A stretch of DNA of 64,000 nt from UBA6059 sp964351595 (GTDB taxonomy: Bacteria > Bacteroidota > Bacteroidia > Cytophagales > Cyclobacteriaceae): positions 1-64,000 of the forward strand of contig CAYGOT010000010.1 in NCBI GenBank assembly GCA_964351595.1, written 5' to 3'. Positions 53,232 to 61,078 of the stretch are shown here, piece after piece. The position numbers and the translations under genes are program-made. The notes beneath the pieces are model-generated. The model was not told where the DNA came from, did no database searches, and saw only the letters and a program-made list of their open reading frames with translations. How positions within the stretch are numbered: the stretch's first letter is position 1; every line of letters begins with the position of its first letter.

Positions 53232-55376
53232 ATGAGTGCACAGATAGACAACAGCATACTTACATACGAAGTAGACAATGATGGGATCGCAGTGATCACC
53301 GTCGATATGAAGGACTACCCAACCAACGTCCTCAATGACAAGACGATACCCGCTATACTGGATGCGGCGAGACAAGCCATAGCTGATGATAAGGTCATCG
53401 GGGTGGTAATCGCATCCGCGAAACAGGATTTCATCGCAGGAGCCGATCTCAAGCATTTTATAGGCTTAACAGACCGTGAGACGGTCTTCAAGCAAGTTGT
53501 AGAGATGAACAAAGGCTTCATCGAGATGGAGACCAGTGGTAAGCCCTTCGTGGCAGCCATCAACGGCAATACATTGGGAGGCGGATACGAGGTAGCGCTC
53601 GGTTGCCATCACCGAATTGCCTGGAACGATGCAGGCTATAAGATTGGCCTACCGGAAGTCACACTGGGCCTCTTGCCAGGGGGTGGAGGCACACAGCGTC
53701 TACCGCGAATGATTGGTATTGAGAAAGCCCTGCAAATTATCGTCCAGGGTCAGCAACTGCGACCTGACGCGGCAATGAAGCAAGGGCTCATCGAGCAGCT
53801 GGTAGATAGCCTCGAAGACCTTGTGCCTACCGCAAAGCGCTGGATCAAGGAGGTCGGCACAAAGGAGCAGCCATGGAATGCGAAGAGATTCAAAGTGCCC
53901 TGTGGAGAAGTGATGTCTCCTAAAATAGCACAGACCTTCGGAGCGGGTACAGCACTGACGCGTGGGAAGACCAAAGGCAACTACCCTTCTGCGCAATATG
54001 CCATGAGTTGCGTGTACGAAGGTCTTCAGCTCCCAATAGAGCGAGCAATTATCGTGGAGGCCCGCTATTTTGTAAAGTCGCTATTTAGCAAAGAGGCACG
54101 TAACATCATTCGTACGGGCTTCTTCAACATTGGCAAAGCCAACAAAGGAGGAGCGCGCCCTAAGGATATCGAAAAATTCGAATTCAAGAAGATTGGAATC
54201 TTAGGTGCGGGTATGATGGGTGCAGGAATAGCCTATGTAACGGCTAAGGCAGGCCTGGACTGTGTTCTCAAGGATGTTTCTCAGGAAGCTGCAGATACTG
54301 GTAAATCCTACAGCACAGGATTGTTAGACAAGGCAATAGCTAAAGGCTATGGTACTGCTGAAAAGAAGGAAACCGTCCTTTCCAAGATTAAAGCTACCGA
54401 TAAGGTCGCTGACCTTGAGGGTTGTGACTTGATCATCGAGGCAGTGTTTGAAAGTCGGGAACTCAAAGCAACTGTAACCAAAGAAACGGAAGCTGTGATG
54501 ATGGAGAATGGCATTTTTGCGTCCAATACCTCAACACTTCCCATCACAGGTTTAGCGGAAGCTTCAAAGAAACCCGAGAACTTCATCGGCCTTCACTTCT
54601 TCTCACCTGTGGATAAGATGCCACTAGTTGAGATCATCATGGGCGAAAAGACCTCTGATTATGCCCTCGCAGCTGCAATCGACTATGTGATGAAGATCAA
54701 GAAGACGCCAATTGTAGTAAACGACAGTCGTGGCTTCTTCACTTCGAGAGTGTTTAGCACTTTCACAAATGAAGGCATGGGACTGTTGCTTGAAGGAACA
54801 CCTCCCGCATTGATTGAAAATGCTGCGCTGGATGTTGGAATGCCTGTGGGTCCTCTGGCTGTGACCGATGAAGTCAATCTTGGACTGGTGATGAAGATTC
54901 TCCGTCAAACGGAGATCGACCTTGACAGAAAGGATGACTCTGCGGCTGCTAAAGTCGCCCCAATCATGGTAGAGCAGTTTGATCGACCAGGCAAGCGCCA
55001 GGGTAAAGGCTTCTACGAGTATCCTGAAAAGGGTAAGAAGCATCTATGGCCGGAATTGAGCGGCCACTTCCCTGAAAAGGAAGACCACCCATCTTATGAA
55101 GAGATCAAGACGAGGTATCTCTCTATTATGGCCTTGGAAACCTACAGATGTCTTGAAGAAGGTGTGCTGACCAAGGGAGAAGATGGTGATGTAGGTTCCA
55201 TTCTAGGGTTTGGTTTTCCAATCTATACTGGAGGGGCCATTAGCTACATCGACTATGTTGGTGTACAGCAGTTCGTAGAAAACTGCGACGGCTTTGCGCA
55301 GAAGTATGGTGACCGTTTCAACGTGCCTGATTCCTTGAGAGAGCGAGCCCGAAAAAGTGAGCCCGTAATCGCTTAA
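53232..55376 (+). CDS. fadJ: 3-hydroxyacyl-CoA dehydrogenase / enoyl-CoA hydratase (FadJ-type), copy 2
   Basis: Second multifunctional enzyme in the cluster, 714 residues. Crotonase glutamates are in GGGYEVALGCHHRIA and GLPEVTLGLLPG, the NAD motif is GAGMMGAG (~residue 322), and the dehydrogenase His is in GLHFFSPVDKMPLVEII. The C-terminal FGFPIYTGGAISYID block is intact. Compared with copy 1 the sequence differs substantially, so the two are old paralogues and may prefer different acyl chains. It directly follows fadA. Confidence 0.95.
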   Translation: MSAQIDNSILTYEVDNDGIAVITVDMKDYPTNVLNDKTIPAILDAARQAIADDKVIGVVIASAKQDFIAGADLKHFIGLTDRETVFKQVVEMNKGFIEMETSGKPFVAAINGNTLGGGYEVALGCHHRIAWNDAGYKIGLPEVTLGLLPGGGGTQRLPRMIGIEKALQIIVQGQQLRPDAAMKQGLIEQLVDSLEDLVPTAKRWIKEVGTKEQPWNAKRFKVPCGEVMSPKIAQTFGAGTALTRGKTKGNYPSAQYAMSCVYEGLQLPIERAIIVEARYFVKSLFSKEARNIIRTGFFNIGKANKGGARPKDIEKFEFKKIGILGAGMMGAGIAYVTAKAGLDCVLKDVSQEAADTGKSYSTGLLDKAIAKGYGTAEKKETVLSKIKATDKVADLEGCDLIIEAVFESRELKATVTKETEAVMMENGIFASNTSTLPITGLAEASKKPENFIGLHFFSPVDKMPLVEIIMGEKTSDYALAAAIDYVMKIKKTPIVVNDSRGFFTSRVFSTFTNEGMGLLLEGTPPALIENAALDVGMPVGPLAVTDEVNLGLVMKILRQTEIDLDRKDDSAAAKVAPIMVEQFDRPGKRQGKGFYEYPEKGKKHLWPELSGHFPEKEDHPSYEEIKTRYLSIMALETYRCLEEGVLTKGEDGDVGSILGFGFPIYTGGAISYIDYVGVQQFVENCDGFAQKYGDRFNVPDSLRERARKSEPVIA

Positions 55377-55389
55377 GAATTAAATGGAG

Positions 55390-55587
55390 CTATTTCTCTA
55401 GCTTTTCCAGTCTGAGATTTAGCTCCTCTATTTTTGCATGGATGATGTCTAGCTCTGCGTCTTTCACGGCTTCCACTTCTTCAAAGGCTTGATCTAAAGC
55501 GTTTATCCTATCTCTTAGAAATTGCATTTTAGCACCTGTAACCGCGCGAATTTGCTCTACTTTCTTATTTAGTTCTTGAATAGTCAT
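55390..55587 (-). CDS. Small coiled-coil protein
   Basis: A 65-residue, nearly all-helical protein (heptad-like leucines/isoleucines in DIIHAKIEELNLRLEKLEK) with no signal peptide or membrane segment. It converges on fadJ copy 2 and is divergent from the next small coiled-coil gene. Function unknown. Confidence 0.55.
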   Translation of the reverse strand: MTIQELNKKVEQIRAVTGAKMQFLRDRINALDQAFEEVEAVKDAELDIIHAKIEELNLRLEKLEK

Positions 55588-55683
55588 GCCAATAAAGTTA
55601 ATTTATCTAAAGTTATACGGACTAATTAAGGTACAGTTAATCGCAGTTTTTAGTGTTAGACTTGAGTTCACAAGTAGCAAACT

Positions 55684-55962
55684 ATGAACAAACCAGTATT
55701 ACGCAGAATGAAAAAGGATTTAATTGAGCTTCGAAAACAAACTCGGAGAATGGAACGAGGGCTTGCACTTGACAGAGCAAGTCTGGCAGAGACCAAGAAA
55801 TTGGCCCAACAAAGCAAAGGGTCCTCAAATCCAGACTTCTTAGAACACGATGGCAATAGTGAGTATGCTCATCGAATAAAAACATTAGAAGAGGAGCTAG
55901 CTTCAGTTAGAGAAGCCAACGGTAGGCTTAAGAAAGAGATAGAGAAATTGAAGAATGAGTAG
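55684..55962 (+). CDS. Small basic coiled-coil protein coupled to SCP2-racemase gene
   Basis: A 92-residue protein with a basic N-terminus (RRMKKDLIELRKQTRRMERG) and a C-terminal coiled coil (YAHRIKTLEEELASVREANGRLKKEIEKLK). Its stop overlaps the start of the SCP2-racemase fusion gene by 8 bases (ATGAGTAG), implying translational coupling. It may be a partner or scaffold of that enzyme; I do not recognise a family. Confidence 0.65.
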   Translation: MNKPVLRRMKKDLIELRKQTRRMERGLALDRASLAETKKLAQQSKGSSNPDFLEHDGNSEYAHRIKTLEEELASVREANGRLKKEIEKLKNE

Positions 55963-57430
55963 CACACCTGAAAATTGCAACTCAATAATTCAATCCATTC
56001 CAGCACGTTTTCGTCCTCAGAAAGCAGAAGGATATCAAACCACTGTGCACTTCGAAATATCGGGAGACAAAGGCACACAATTTACAGTGGAGATAACAAA
56101 TCAGCACTGTAATTTTAAGGAAGGGTTACACGGTGAGGCTGTTTGCGTGGTTAGAGCCAAGTCCAAGCACTACGTCGCACTAGAGTCTGGCGAGATGAAC
56201 CCTCAGTTAGCTATCCTTACCGGTAAGCTAAAGGTGAGCAATATCAATGAGATGCTTCGCTTCTCGAAATGCTTCATTCCCTATCACAAGTTCAATAAGC
56301 CATCTGAGACTACTCCGAAAAAAGATCGCAAGCCGTCTTCTGGGCCACTTCTAGGATATCGAATTCTAGATTTGAGTCGACTACTTCCAGGGCCGTGGGC
56401 TACCGCAATGCTGGCAGACATGGGTGCTGAAGTCATTAAGATAGAAGATCCTGAGTCGCCTGATTATGTGCGGGACTACCCACCGATCATCGATGGTCAG
56501 TCAGCCAACTACTTGGCCTGGAATAGGAGTAAAAGAAGTGTAGGAATCAGCCTCCGTACCCTGGAAGGAAAAAAGAAATTCATGGAGCTGATCAAGTCCG
56601 CCGATGTAGTTGTAGAGCAATTCCGGCCAGGAGTCATCGATCAGTGGGGTTTGGGTTATGAAGAAGCCAAGAAGGTAAACCCAAAGATTATCTATGTCTC
56701 CTTGACGGGTTTTGGCCAGACAGGACCTATGGCACAAACCGCAGGACACGACCTCAACTATCTCGCGCTTTCAGGAGTGCTGAGTCTCAATAAAGATGAG
56801 CGGGGCAAACCAGTGATTCCCGGCACACAGCTGGCAGATATCGCCTCTGGGACCTATCAGACCATACAAGCAGTCATGGCAGCTTTACTCAGCCGCCACC
56901 AAACGGGTGAAGGTCAGCACGTGGATGTCTCAATGACAGATGGATTGCTTCCATTCGCCACCATCGCCTTCAATACCCTTTGGTCAGGAGAAAAACCTGA
57001 TAATCAGACCATGGCTTTGAGTGGTGGTCTGCCTAACTACAACATCTATCAAACCTCCGATGATCAATGGGTCGCACTTGGCGCATTAGAGCCTAAGTTC
57101 TGGTCAATTTTCTGTGACTTAGTTGATCGACCGGACTGGAAAGAAAAAGCATTACCCAATCACCCTGAAGCAGACAAAACCAAACTAGAAGTAATCGACC
57201 TCTTCAAATCCAGAACAAGAAAAGAATGGGCCGAGCTAGGTGCTAGCCACGATATCTGTCTAACTCCAATACTCGAAGTGGGAGAAGTGGAAGAACACCC
57301 CCACTTCCAATCACGGCAGATGTTCGACCGATCCACTTCCATCCCTTTGATTAACCAACCTATCAAGTTCTCCGCGACACCATCCAAAATCCAATGGCAA
57401 GCACCAGAGTTGGGCGAGGATGAAGTTTGA
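55955..57430 (+). CDS. SCP2 domain fused to CaiB/BaiF (alpha-methylacyl-CoA racemase-like) enzyme
   Basis: A 491-residue fusion. Residues ~5-112 form an SCP2-like domain closely similar to that of the dehydrogenase at 50343 (shared RFRPxKA, VHF/FHF, KEG, SNIxEMLxFSK motifs). After a basic linker, a family III CoA-transferase-fold domain starts near 130 (GYRILDLSRLLPGPWATAMLADMGAEVIKIE). The residues GHD at H265-D266 and D295 (ADIAS) have the same 30-residue His-Asp spacing as the catalytic pair of alpha-methylacyl-CoA racemase, favouring 2-methyl epimerisation over CoA transfer. This would let (R)-2-methylacyl-CoAs enter beta-oxidation. N-terminal SCP2 with this enzyme is an arrangement I have not seen described. 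Confidence 0.88.
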   Translation: MSSTPENCNSIIQSIPARFRPQKAEGYQTTVHFEISGDKGTQFTVEITNQHCNFKEGLHGEAVCVVRAKSKHYVALESGEMNPQLAILTGKLKVSNINEMLRFSKCFIPYHKFNKPSETTPKKDRKPSSGPLLGYRILDLSRLLPGPWATAMLADMGAEVIKIEDPESPDYVRDYPPIIDGQSANYLAWNRSKRSVGISLRTLEGKKKFMELIKSADVVVEQFRPGVIDQWGLGYEEAKKVNPKIIYVSLTGFGQTGPMAQTAGHDLNYLALSGVLSLNKDERGKPVIPGTQLADIASGTYQTIQAVMAALLSRHQTGEGQHVDVSMTDGLLPFATIAFNTLWSGEKPDNQTMALSGGLPNYNIYQTSDDQWVALGALEPKFWSIFCDLVDRPDWKEKALPNHPEADKTKLEVIDLFKSRTRKEWAELGASHDICLTPILEVGEVEEHPHFQSRQMFDRSTSIPLINQPIKFSATPSKIQWQAPELGEDEV

Positions 57431-57768
57431 CATAACATCCCGTTTAAAAAATAGCTGTGCAATAAGTCATTTCCTGCATTTTAGTTACCCAATAATGTTT
57501 GGCTTGACTCGGACCAACACCCACCTAACCGCCCTCAAGGGCGGAATTTGTCCCCTTGAGGGGACTACAGGGGTGTTTATTGGTGAGAGACGAAATAAAA
57601 CTTTGATTCTCTCTATCAGCATCATTCTTATTGCACAGCCCGATATCCTTAATTCATTTCGTATAGAGTTGATCTAGCGTCACTATCTTCTACTCGAAAA
57701 GATTTTTCCTACCTTGTAACCATTTCAATTTTTCGGTGTAACCCACCTGAATACGATCACTAATCGAC
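57431..57768. other. Intergenic region with double palindromic repeat
   Basis: No gene is supported. An open frame at 57420-57677 reads through a palindromic repeat and has no family-like sequence. At 57516-57577, AACACCC and GGGTGTT enclose two hairpins, CCGCCC-TCAA-GGGCGG (57529-57544) and CCCC-TTGA-GGGG (57552-57563). This nested structure is a dispersed element type common in Bacteroidota and may also terminate the fad cluster transcript. No TAnnTTTG promoter was found before the sigma gene. Confidence 0.6.
57516..57577. repeat. Nested double-hairpin palindromic repeat
   Basis: Outer arms AACACCC/GGGTGTT with two inner stem-loops of 6 and 4 bp, giving a cloverleaf-like fold. It follows the SCP2-racemase gene by about 85 bases. 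Confidence 0.65.
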
Positions 57769-58305
57769 TTGCAACAAACTGATGAATGGTTGATGTCAGA
57801 AGTCCAAAAAGGGCATCTGGATCATCTCGAGGAATTATTTGAACGCTATCAGAAGAAGCTTTTCAACTTCTTTATGCGGCTGACCTATGATCAGGCCGCA
57901 AGCGAGGATTTGATACAAAACGTGTTCGTGAGGATTATGAAATACCGAAGTTCATACAACCCTAATCTGAAATTCAAGACCTGGATCTACCAGCTGTCAC
58001 GAAATCAGTTTCATGACTACTACCGCAAGGAGGTAGAGAAGCGTGATGACTTTTCTGATGTCACGATGATGGCGGATCATGACTTGACTACAGATGAAGA
58101 CTATGACAAGGAGCAACAACTGCAGCTGGAAGTAGCGATGCAAAAGCTTCCTATCGAAAAGCGTGAGTTACTTGTCATGAGCAAAATGCAAGGGATGCAC
58201 TATGATGACATTGCTGAGATCAAGGAGATCACAGTGGCCAATGTCAAAGTACAGGTGCACCGCGCACTCAAGGAATTAAGAACAATCTATTTTCAATTGA
58301 ACTGA
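57769..58305 (+). CDS. ECF-type RNA polymerase sigma factor
   Basis: ECF sigma factor of 178 residues. Region 2 (LEELFERYQKKLFNFFMRLTYDQAASEDLIQNVFVRIMKYR; FKTWIYQLSRNQFHDYYRK) and region 4 (LPIEKRELLVMSKMQGMHYDDIAEIKEITVANVKVQVHRALKEL) are complete. The TTG at 57769 is used because it preserves the conserved DEWLMSEVQKG start; the next ATG would remove eight residues. The anti-sigma gene starts one base after its stop, so the pair is coupled. Confidence 0.92.
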   Translation: MQQTDEWLMSEVQKGHLDHLEELFERYQKKLFNFFMRLTYDQAASEDLIQNVFVRIMKYRSSYNPNLKFKTWIYQLSRNQFHDYYRKEVEKRDDFSDVTMMADHDLTTDEDYDKEQQLQLEVAMQKLPIEKRELLVMSKMQGMHYDDIAEIKEITVANVKVQVHRALKELRTIYFQLN

Positions 58306-58306
58306 T

Positions 58307-59077
58307 ATGGAGAGAGGTAAAATAGAAAAGCTGATACCAGACTATCTGGAGGGCAGCTTATCAGTGAATGAGCGAGAGGAGTTCGAAAGATCTCTTCAGC
58401 AGCATCCTGATCTCAAAGAAGAAGTAGAACAACTAGCGTCACTTTCAAGTGATCTTGGCAGCACGCCTGACTTAGCACCAAGTGATGCCTCCAGGATGAG
58501 GTTTCGGCAAGCCTTGTTGGAAGAAAAGGCAATGCTTCCTCGGGAAACGGCAAGCACAAGCCCATGGACCTATCAGCTTGTGGCTGGATTTGCCTTGTTG
58601 ATCTGCGGTGTTGCGATAGGCTTGTTGATCAATAAGCCTACAGACAACTCTGCTCAACTGATGGCAATGCAGCAGGAGTTGAGTGAAACTAAAAGCATGG
58701 TCTTACAATCGACATTGAAGAATCACTCGGCAAGTGACCGCATAAAAGCAGTAAGCCTGACCGGAGCTATCAATAACCCGGATGCAGAGCTCATTGGGAC
58801 TTTGGTCAAGACGCTGAATACAGATGAAAGCCCCAATGTGCGATTAGCAGCTGCCGAAGCGCTAATGAACTATTCCGATAGTGAACTGGTACGCGCATCC
58901 CTGGTGCGGTCACTTTCTTATCAGGAAGATCCGATTATCCAGATCACACTCATCCAAATGATGGTGCGAATAGACGAGAAAAGTGCCCTCAAGCAACTAC
59001 AAAGACTGTCTGAGGACGAAAGCACACAACCGGTAGTCAGGCAAAGTGCCGAGACCGCAATACAGATATTGATTTAA
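58307..59077 (+). CDS. Membrane anti-sigma factor with periplasmic HEAT repeats
   Basis: A 256-residue single-pass membrane protein. The cytoplasmic part (1-90; IPDYLEGSLSVNEREEFERSLQQHPDLKEEV) matches the zinc-finger-like anti-sigma N-terminus, although without a Cys motif. One transmembrane helix lies at about 91-108 (LVAGFALLICGVAIGLLI). The outer part (~140-255) has HEAT repeats (NPDAELIGTLVKTLNTDESPNVRLAAAEALMNY, SELVRASLVRSLSYQEDP). HEAT repeats on the far side could bind a signal or the downstream DUF4097 proteins. Role as anti-sigma is inferred from coupling to the sigma gene. Confidence 0.82.
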   Translation: MERGKIEKLIPDYLEGSLSVNEREEFERSLQQHPDLKEEVEQLASLSSDLGSTPDLAPSDASRMRFRQALLEEKAMLPRETASTSPWTYQLVAGFALLICGVAIGLLINKPTDNSAQLMAMQQELSETKSMVLQSTLKNHSASDRIKAVSLTGAINNPDAELIGTLVKTLNTDESPNVRLAAAEALMNYSDSELVRASLVRSLSYQEDPIIQITLIQMMVRIDEKSALKQLQRLSEDESTQPVVRQSAETAIQILI

Positions 59078-59097
59078 CAACACTCAAAATAACAACA

Positions 59098-59883
59098 ATG
59101 AAAAAGTTAACATTATTACTAACGGCGTTGGTGATAGCCAACGGGCTTGTCGCTCAGAGAGCAGCGACATGGAAAACAGCGCTGGAAGGAGCGTCAGGAA
59201 TGACCATGGAAATCAGCGACGTAGGAGATGACATAATCATCAAAGGCTATGATGGGACCGAGATCATCATAGAGACCAATGATTATGAAGGAATACCGGA
59301 GAAGGCCAAAGGCCTAAAGCCGATATCTGCTACAGGTGAGGACAATACCGACCTTGGCCTGTACTTCGCCAAGTCTGGTGACAAGTTTATCCTGACAGGA
59401 GCGTCTCGTGTGGCCAACGATTCGGATTATACTATCACTATTCCCAATAGGATGAAACTCAAAGTAGAAGCGATGAGATGGTCCGGTGGTGATATCAGGA
59501 TAGAGGGGATGTCTGGTGAAGTGGAGGCACGCTCCAATGTCGGGGATATCGAATTAGTCAAAGTGAATGGGCCGTTGGTGATCTGGACACTCAGCTCAGA
59601 TATCACCGTGAGCTATGCAGCGCTGAGCCAGACGGGTCCGCATTCCATATCATCTACCAGCGGTGAGATCGACGTGACCCTACCGGGAAATAGCAAGGGT
59701 ACTTTCGATATGAAAAGCATCAGTGGTGAGATCTATTCGGATCTGGACATGACGTTTCCGGAGAAGGAAGAGATGCGCCATATTGGAGGCCAGCTACGAG
59801 CCAATGGCACCCTCAATGGAGGAGGTGTAGACTTCAATATCAACAGTATCAGTGGTGATGTATTCATGAGGAGAGCCAAATGA
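59098..59883 (+). CDS. Exported DUF4097 (putative adhesin-like) beta-repeat protein, copy 1
   Basis: A 261-residue protein with a signal peptide (MKKLTLLLTALVIANGLVAQ), then a right-handed beta-solenoid-like DUF4097 region built of short repeats with the motif S-x-S-G-D/E-I/V (VEARSNVGDIELVKV, ISSTSGEIDVTL, KSISGEIYSDL, NSISGDVFMRR). Such proteins often sit beside ECF sigma/anti-sigma pairs. Function unknown. It overlaps the next gene by 4 bases. Confidence 0.85.
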   Translation: MKKLTLLLTALVIANGLVAQRAATWKTALEGASGMTMEISDVGDDIIIKGYDGTEIIIETNDYEGIPEKAKGLKPISATGEDNTDLGLYFAKSGDKFILTGASRVANDSDYTITIPNRMKLKVEAMRWSGGDIRIEGMSGEVEARSNVGDIELVKVNGPLVIWTLSSDITVSYAALSQTGPHSISSTSGEIDVTLPGNSKGTFDMKSISGEIYSDLDMTFPEKEEMRHIGGQLRANGTLNGGGVDFNINSISGDVFMRRAK

Positions 59884-60575
59884 GAAGATTATTGATCATT
59901 CCGATACTCCTAAGTAGCTTAAGTGTATTTGGACAGCAAACAGCTCTTGATGAAACGACTCCCGGCCCTGACAAGATCATTAAAGAGACGATTGCGATCG
60001 AGGGAAGCACGGAGCTGGCGCTGGATTTCCCCTATGCGACAGACATTCGCTTGAGCACTGCGCAAGGCAATGAAATCGAGATATATGTTAATGCCTCTAT
60101 CAATGATGGAGAAAATAATGAAGCTTATGAGCTTCTCATAGAGAGAGTTGGAGATCGCATCCTGATGGGTACGGATCGAGATCGGCTTGACAGTTTCTTC
60201 AAGAACAATTCCGGTAGGCGGACCAACTGCTACAGCACGGATATCATGGTAGAAGTAGCTGTGCCCGACAGAATGCTCGTCAGCGTGGAGTCGATCTCGG
60301 GTAATGTGACCGGTGAGCTGCGTAGAAAGCCCTACGCAATAAAGACGATCTCCGGAGATATTGACCTGACCGTCCCTAGCGGAATAGGTGCCGAATTGAT
60401 TGCGAGCACGATATCCGGTGCGATGTATGCCAATGTCTCACTTGATCATTTGGATGACAAAGAAGGCCTGCGGCAAGTTGTTGGGGAGAAAGTCCACGCC
60501 AAAATCAATCAGGGTGGCGAGCCTCACAGACTCGAAACCATCAGCGGAGATGTACTACTGAGGGCTGGCAACTAA
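59880..60575 (+). CDS. Exported DUF4097-like beta-repeat protein, copy 2
   Basis: A 231-residue paralogue of the preceding gene, coupled through ATGA. It has a signal peptide (MRRLLIIPILLSSLSVFGQQ) and the same repeats (VESISGNVTGEL, KTISGDIDLTVPSG, STISGAMYANV, ETISGDVLLRA). It carries a central Cys (RTNCYSTD). The two probably form a heteromeric or functionally paired envelope product of the sigma operon. Confidence 0.84.
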   Translation: MRRLLIIPILLSSLSVFGQQTALDETTPGPDKIIKETIAIEGSTELALDFPYATDIRLSTAQGNEIEIYVNASINDGENNEAYELLIERVGDRILMGTDRDRLDSFFKNNSGRRTNCYSTDIMVEVAVPDRMLVSVESISGNVTGELRRKPYAIKTISGDIDLTVPSGIGAELIASTISGAMYANVSLDHLDDKEGLRQVVGEKVHAKINQGGEPHRLETISGDVLLRAGN

Positions 60576-60592
60576 GGTCAGCCCCTGATTGG

Positions 60593-60913
60593 CTACTCGA
60601 CCACTACGGCAGTACCGCTCGCACTCACCATGAGCATGCTGCCACCCTGTCCCAGCGTTTCATAGTCCAAATCGACTGCTAGTACGGCATTGGCCCCCAT
60701 GCGCTGGGCATTTTCCTGAAGCTCAGCTAGCGCAATGTCCTTGGCTTCTCTGAGCCCCTTTTCGTAGCTACCTGAGCGGCCCCCTACGATATCTGTAATA
60801 CTTGCGAAAAAGTCTTTGACGAAGTTTGCGCCGATGATGGCCTCACCTGTTACGATCCCGATGTAGCGGGTTACTTTCTTACCTTCAATGGTATTTGTTG
60901 TCGTTACTATCAT
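60593..60913 (-). CDS. YbjQ family (heavy-metal-binding domain) protein
   Basis: A 106-residue member of the YbjQ/UPF0145 family. The conserved TTTNTIEGKKVTRYIGIVTGEAI N-terminus, GRSGSYEKGLREAKDIALAELQ helix and GANAVLAVDLDYE strand are all present. Members form pentameric rings; function is unknown. It converges on the DUF4097 operon, 17 bases after its stop. Confidence 0.9.
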   Translation of the reverse strand: MIVTTTNTIEGKKVTRYIGIVTGEAIIGANFVKDFFASITDIVGGRSGSYEKGLREAKDIALAELQENAQRMGANAVLAVDLDYETLGQGGSMLMVSASGTAVVVE

Positions 60914-61078
60914 ATTGATTTTTGTTCTGAGAAGATGAACGTAATTTATTCCCGATAGGATGCTATTTGGCCGGTCTAAAGTAGCGTTGGAGCGTAATCT
61001 ACACCTTGATGTCGGTCAACCTCGTTGTGATTAGTATTAGTTCGCTGTGTAGGCGGACGCTACCAAAACAGAGTTGCC

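Noticed and set aside
57420..57677. 85-codon frame downstream of the SCP2-racemase gene
   Set aside because: It overlaps the end of that gene and reads through a palindromic repeat; no family-like sequence.
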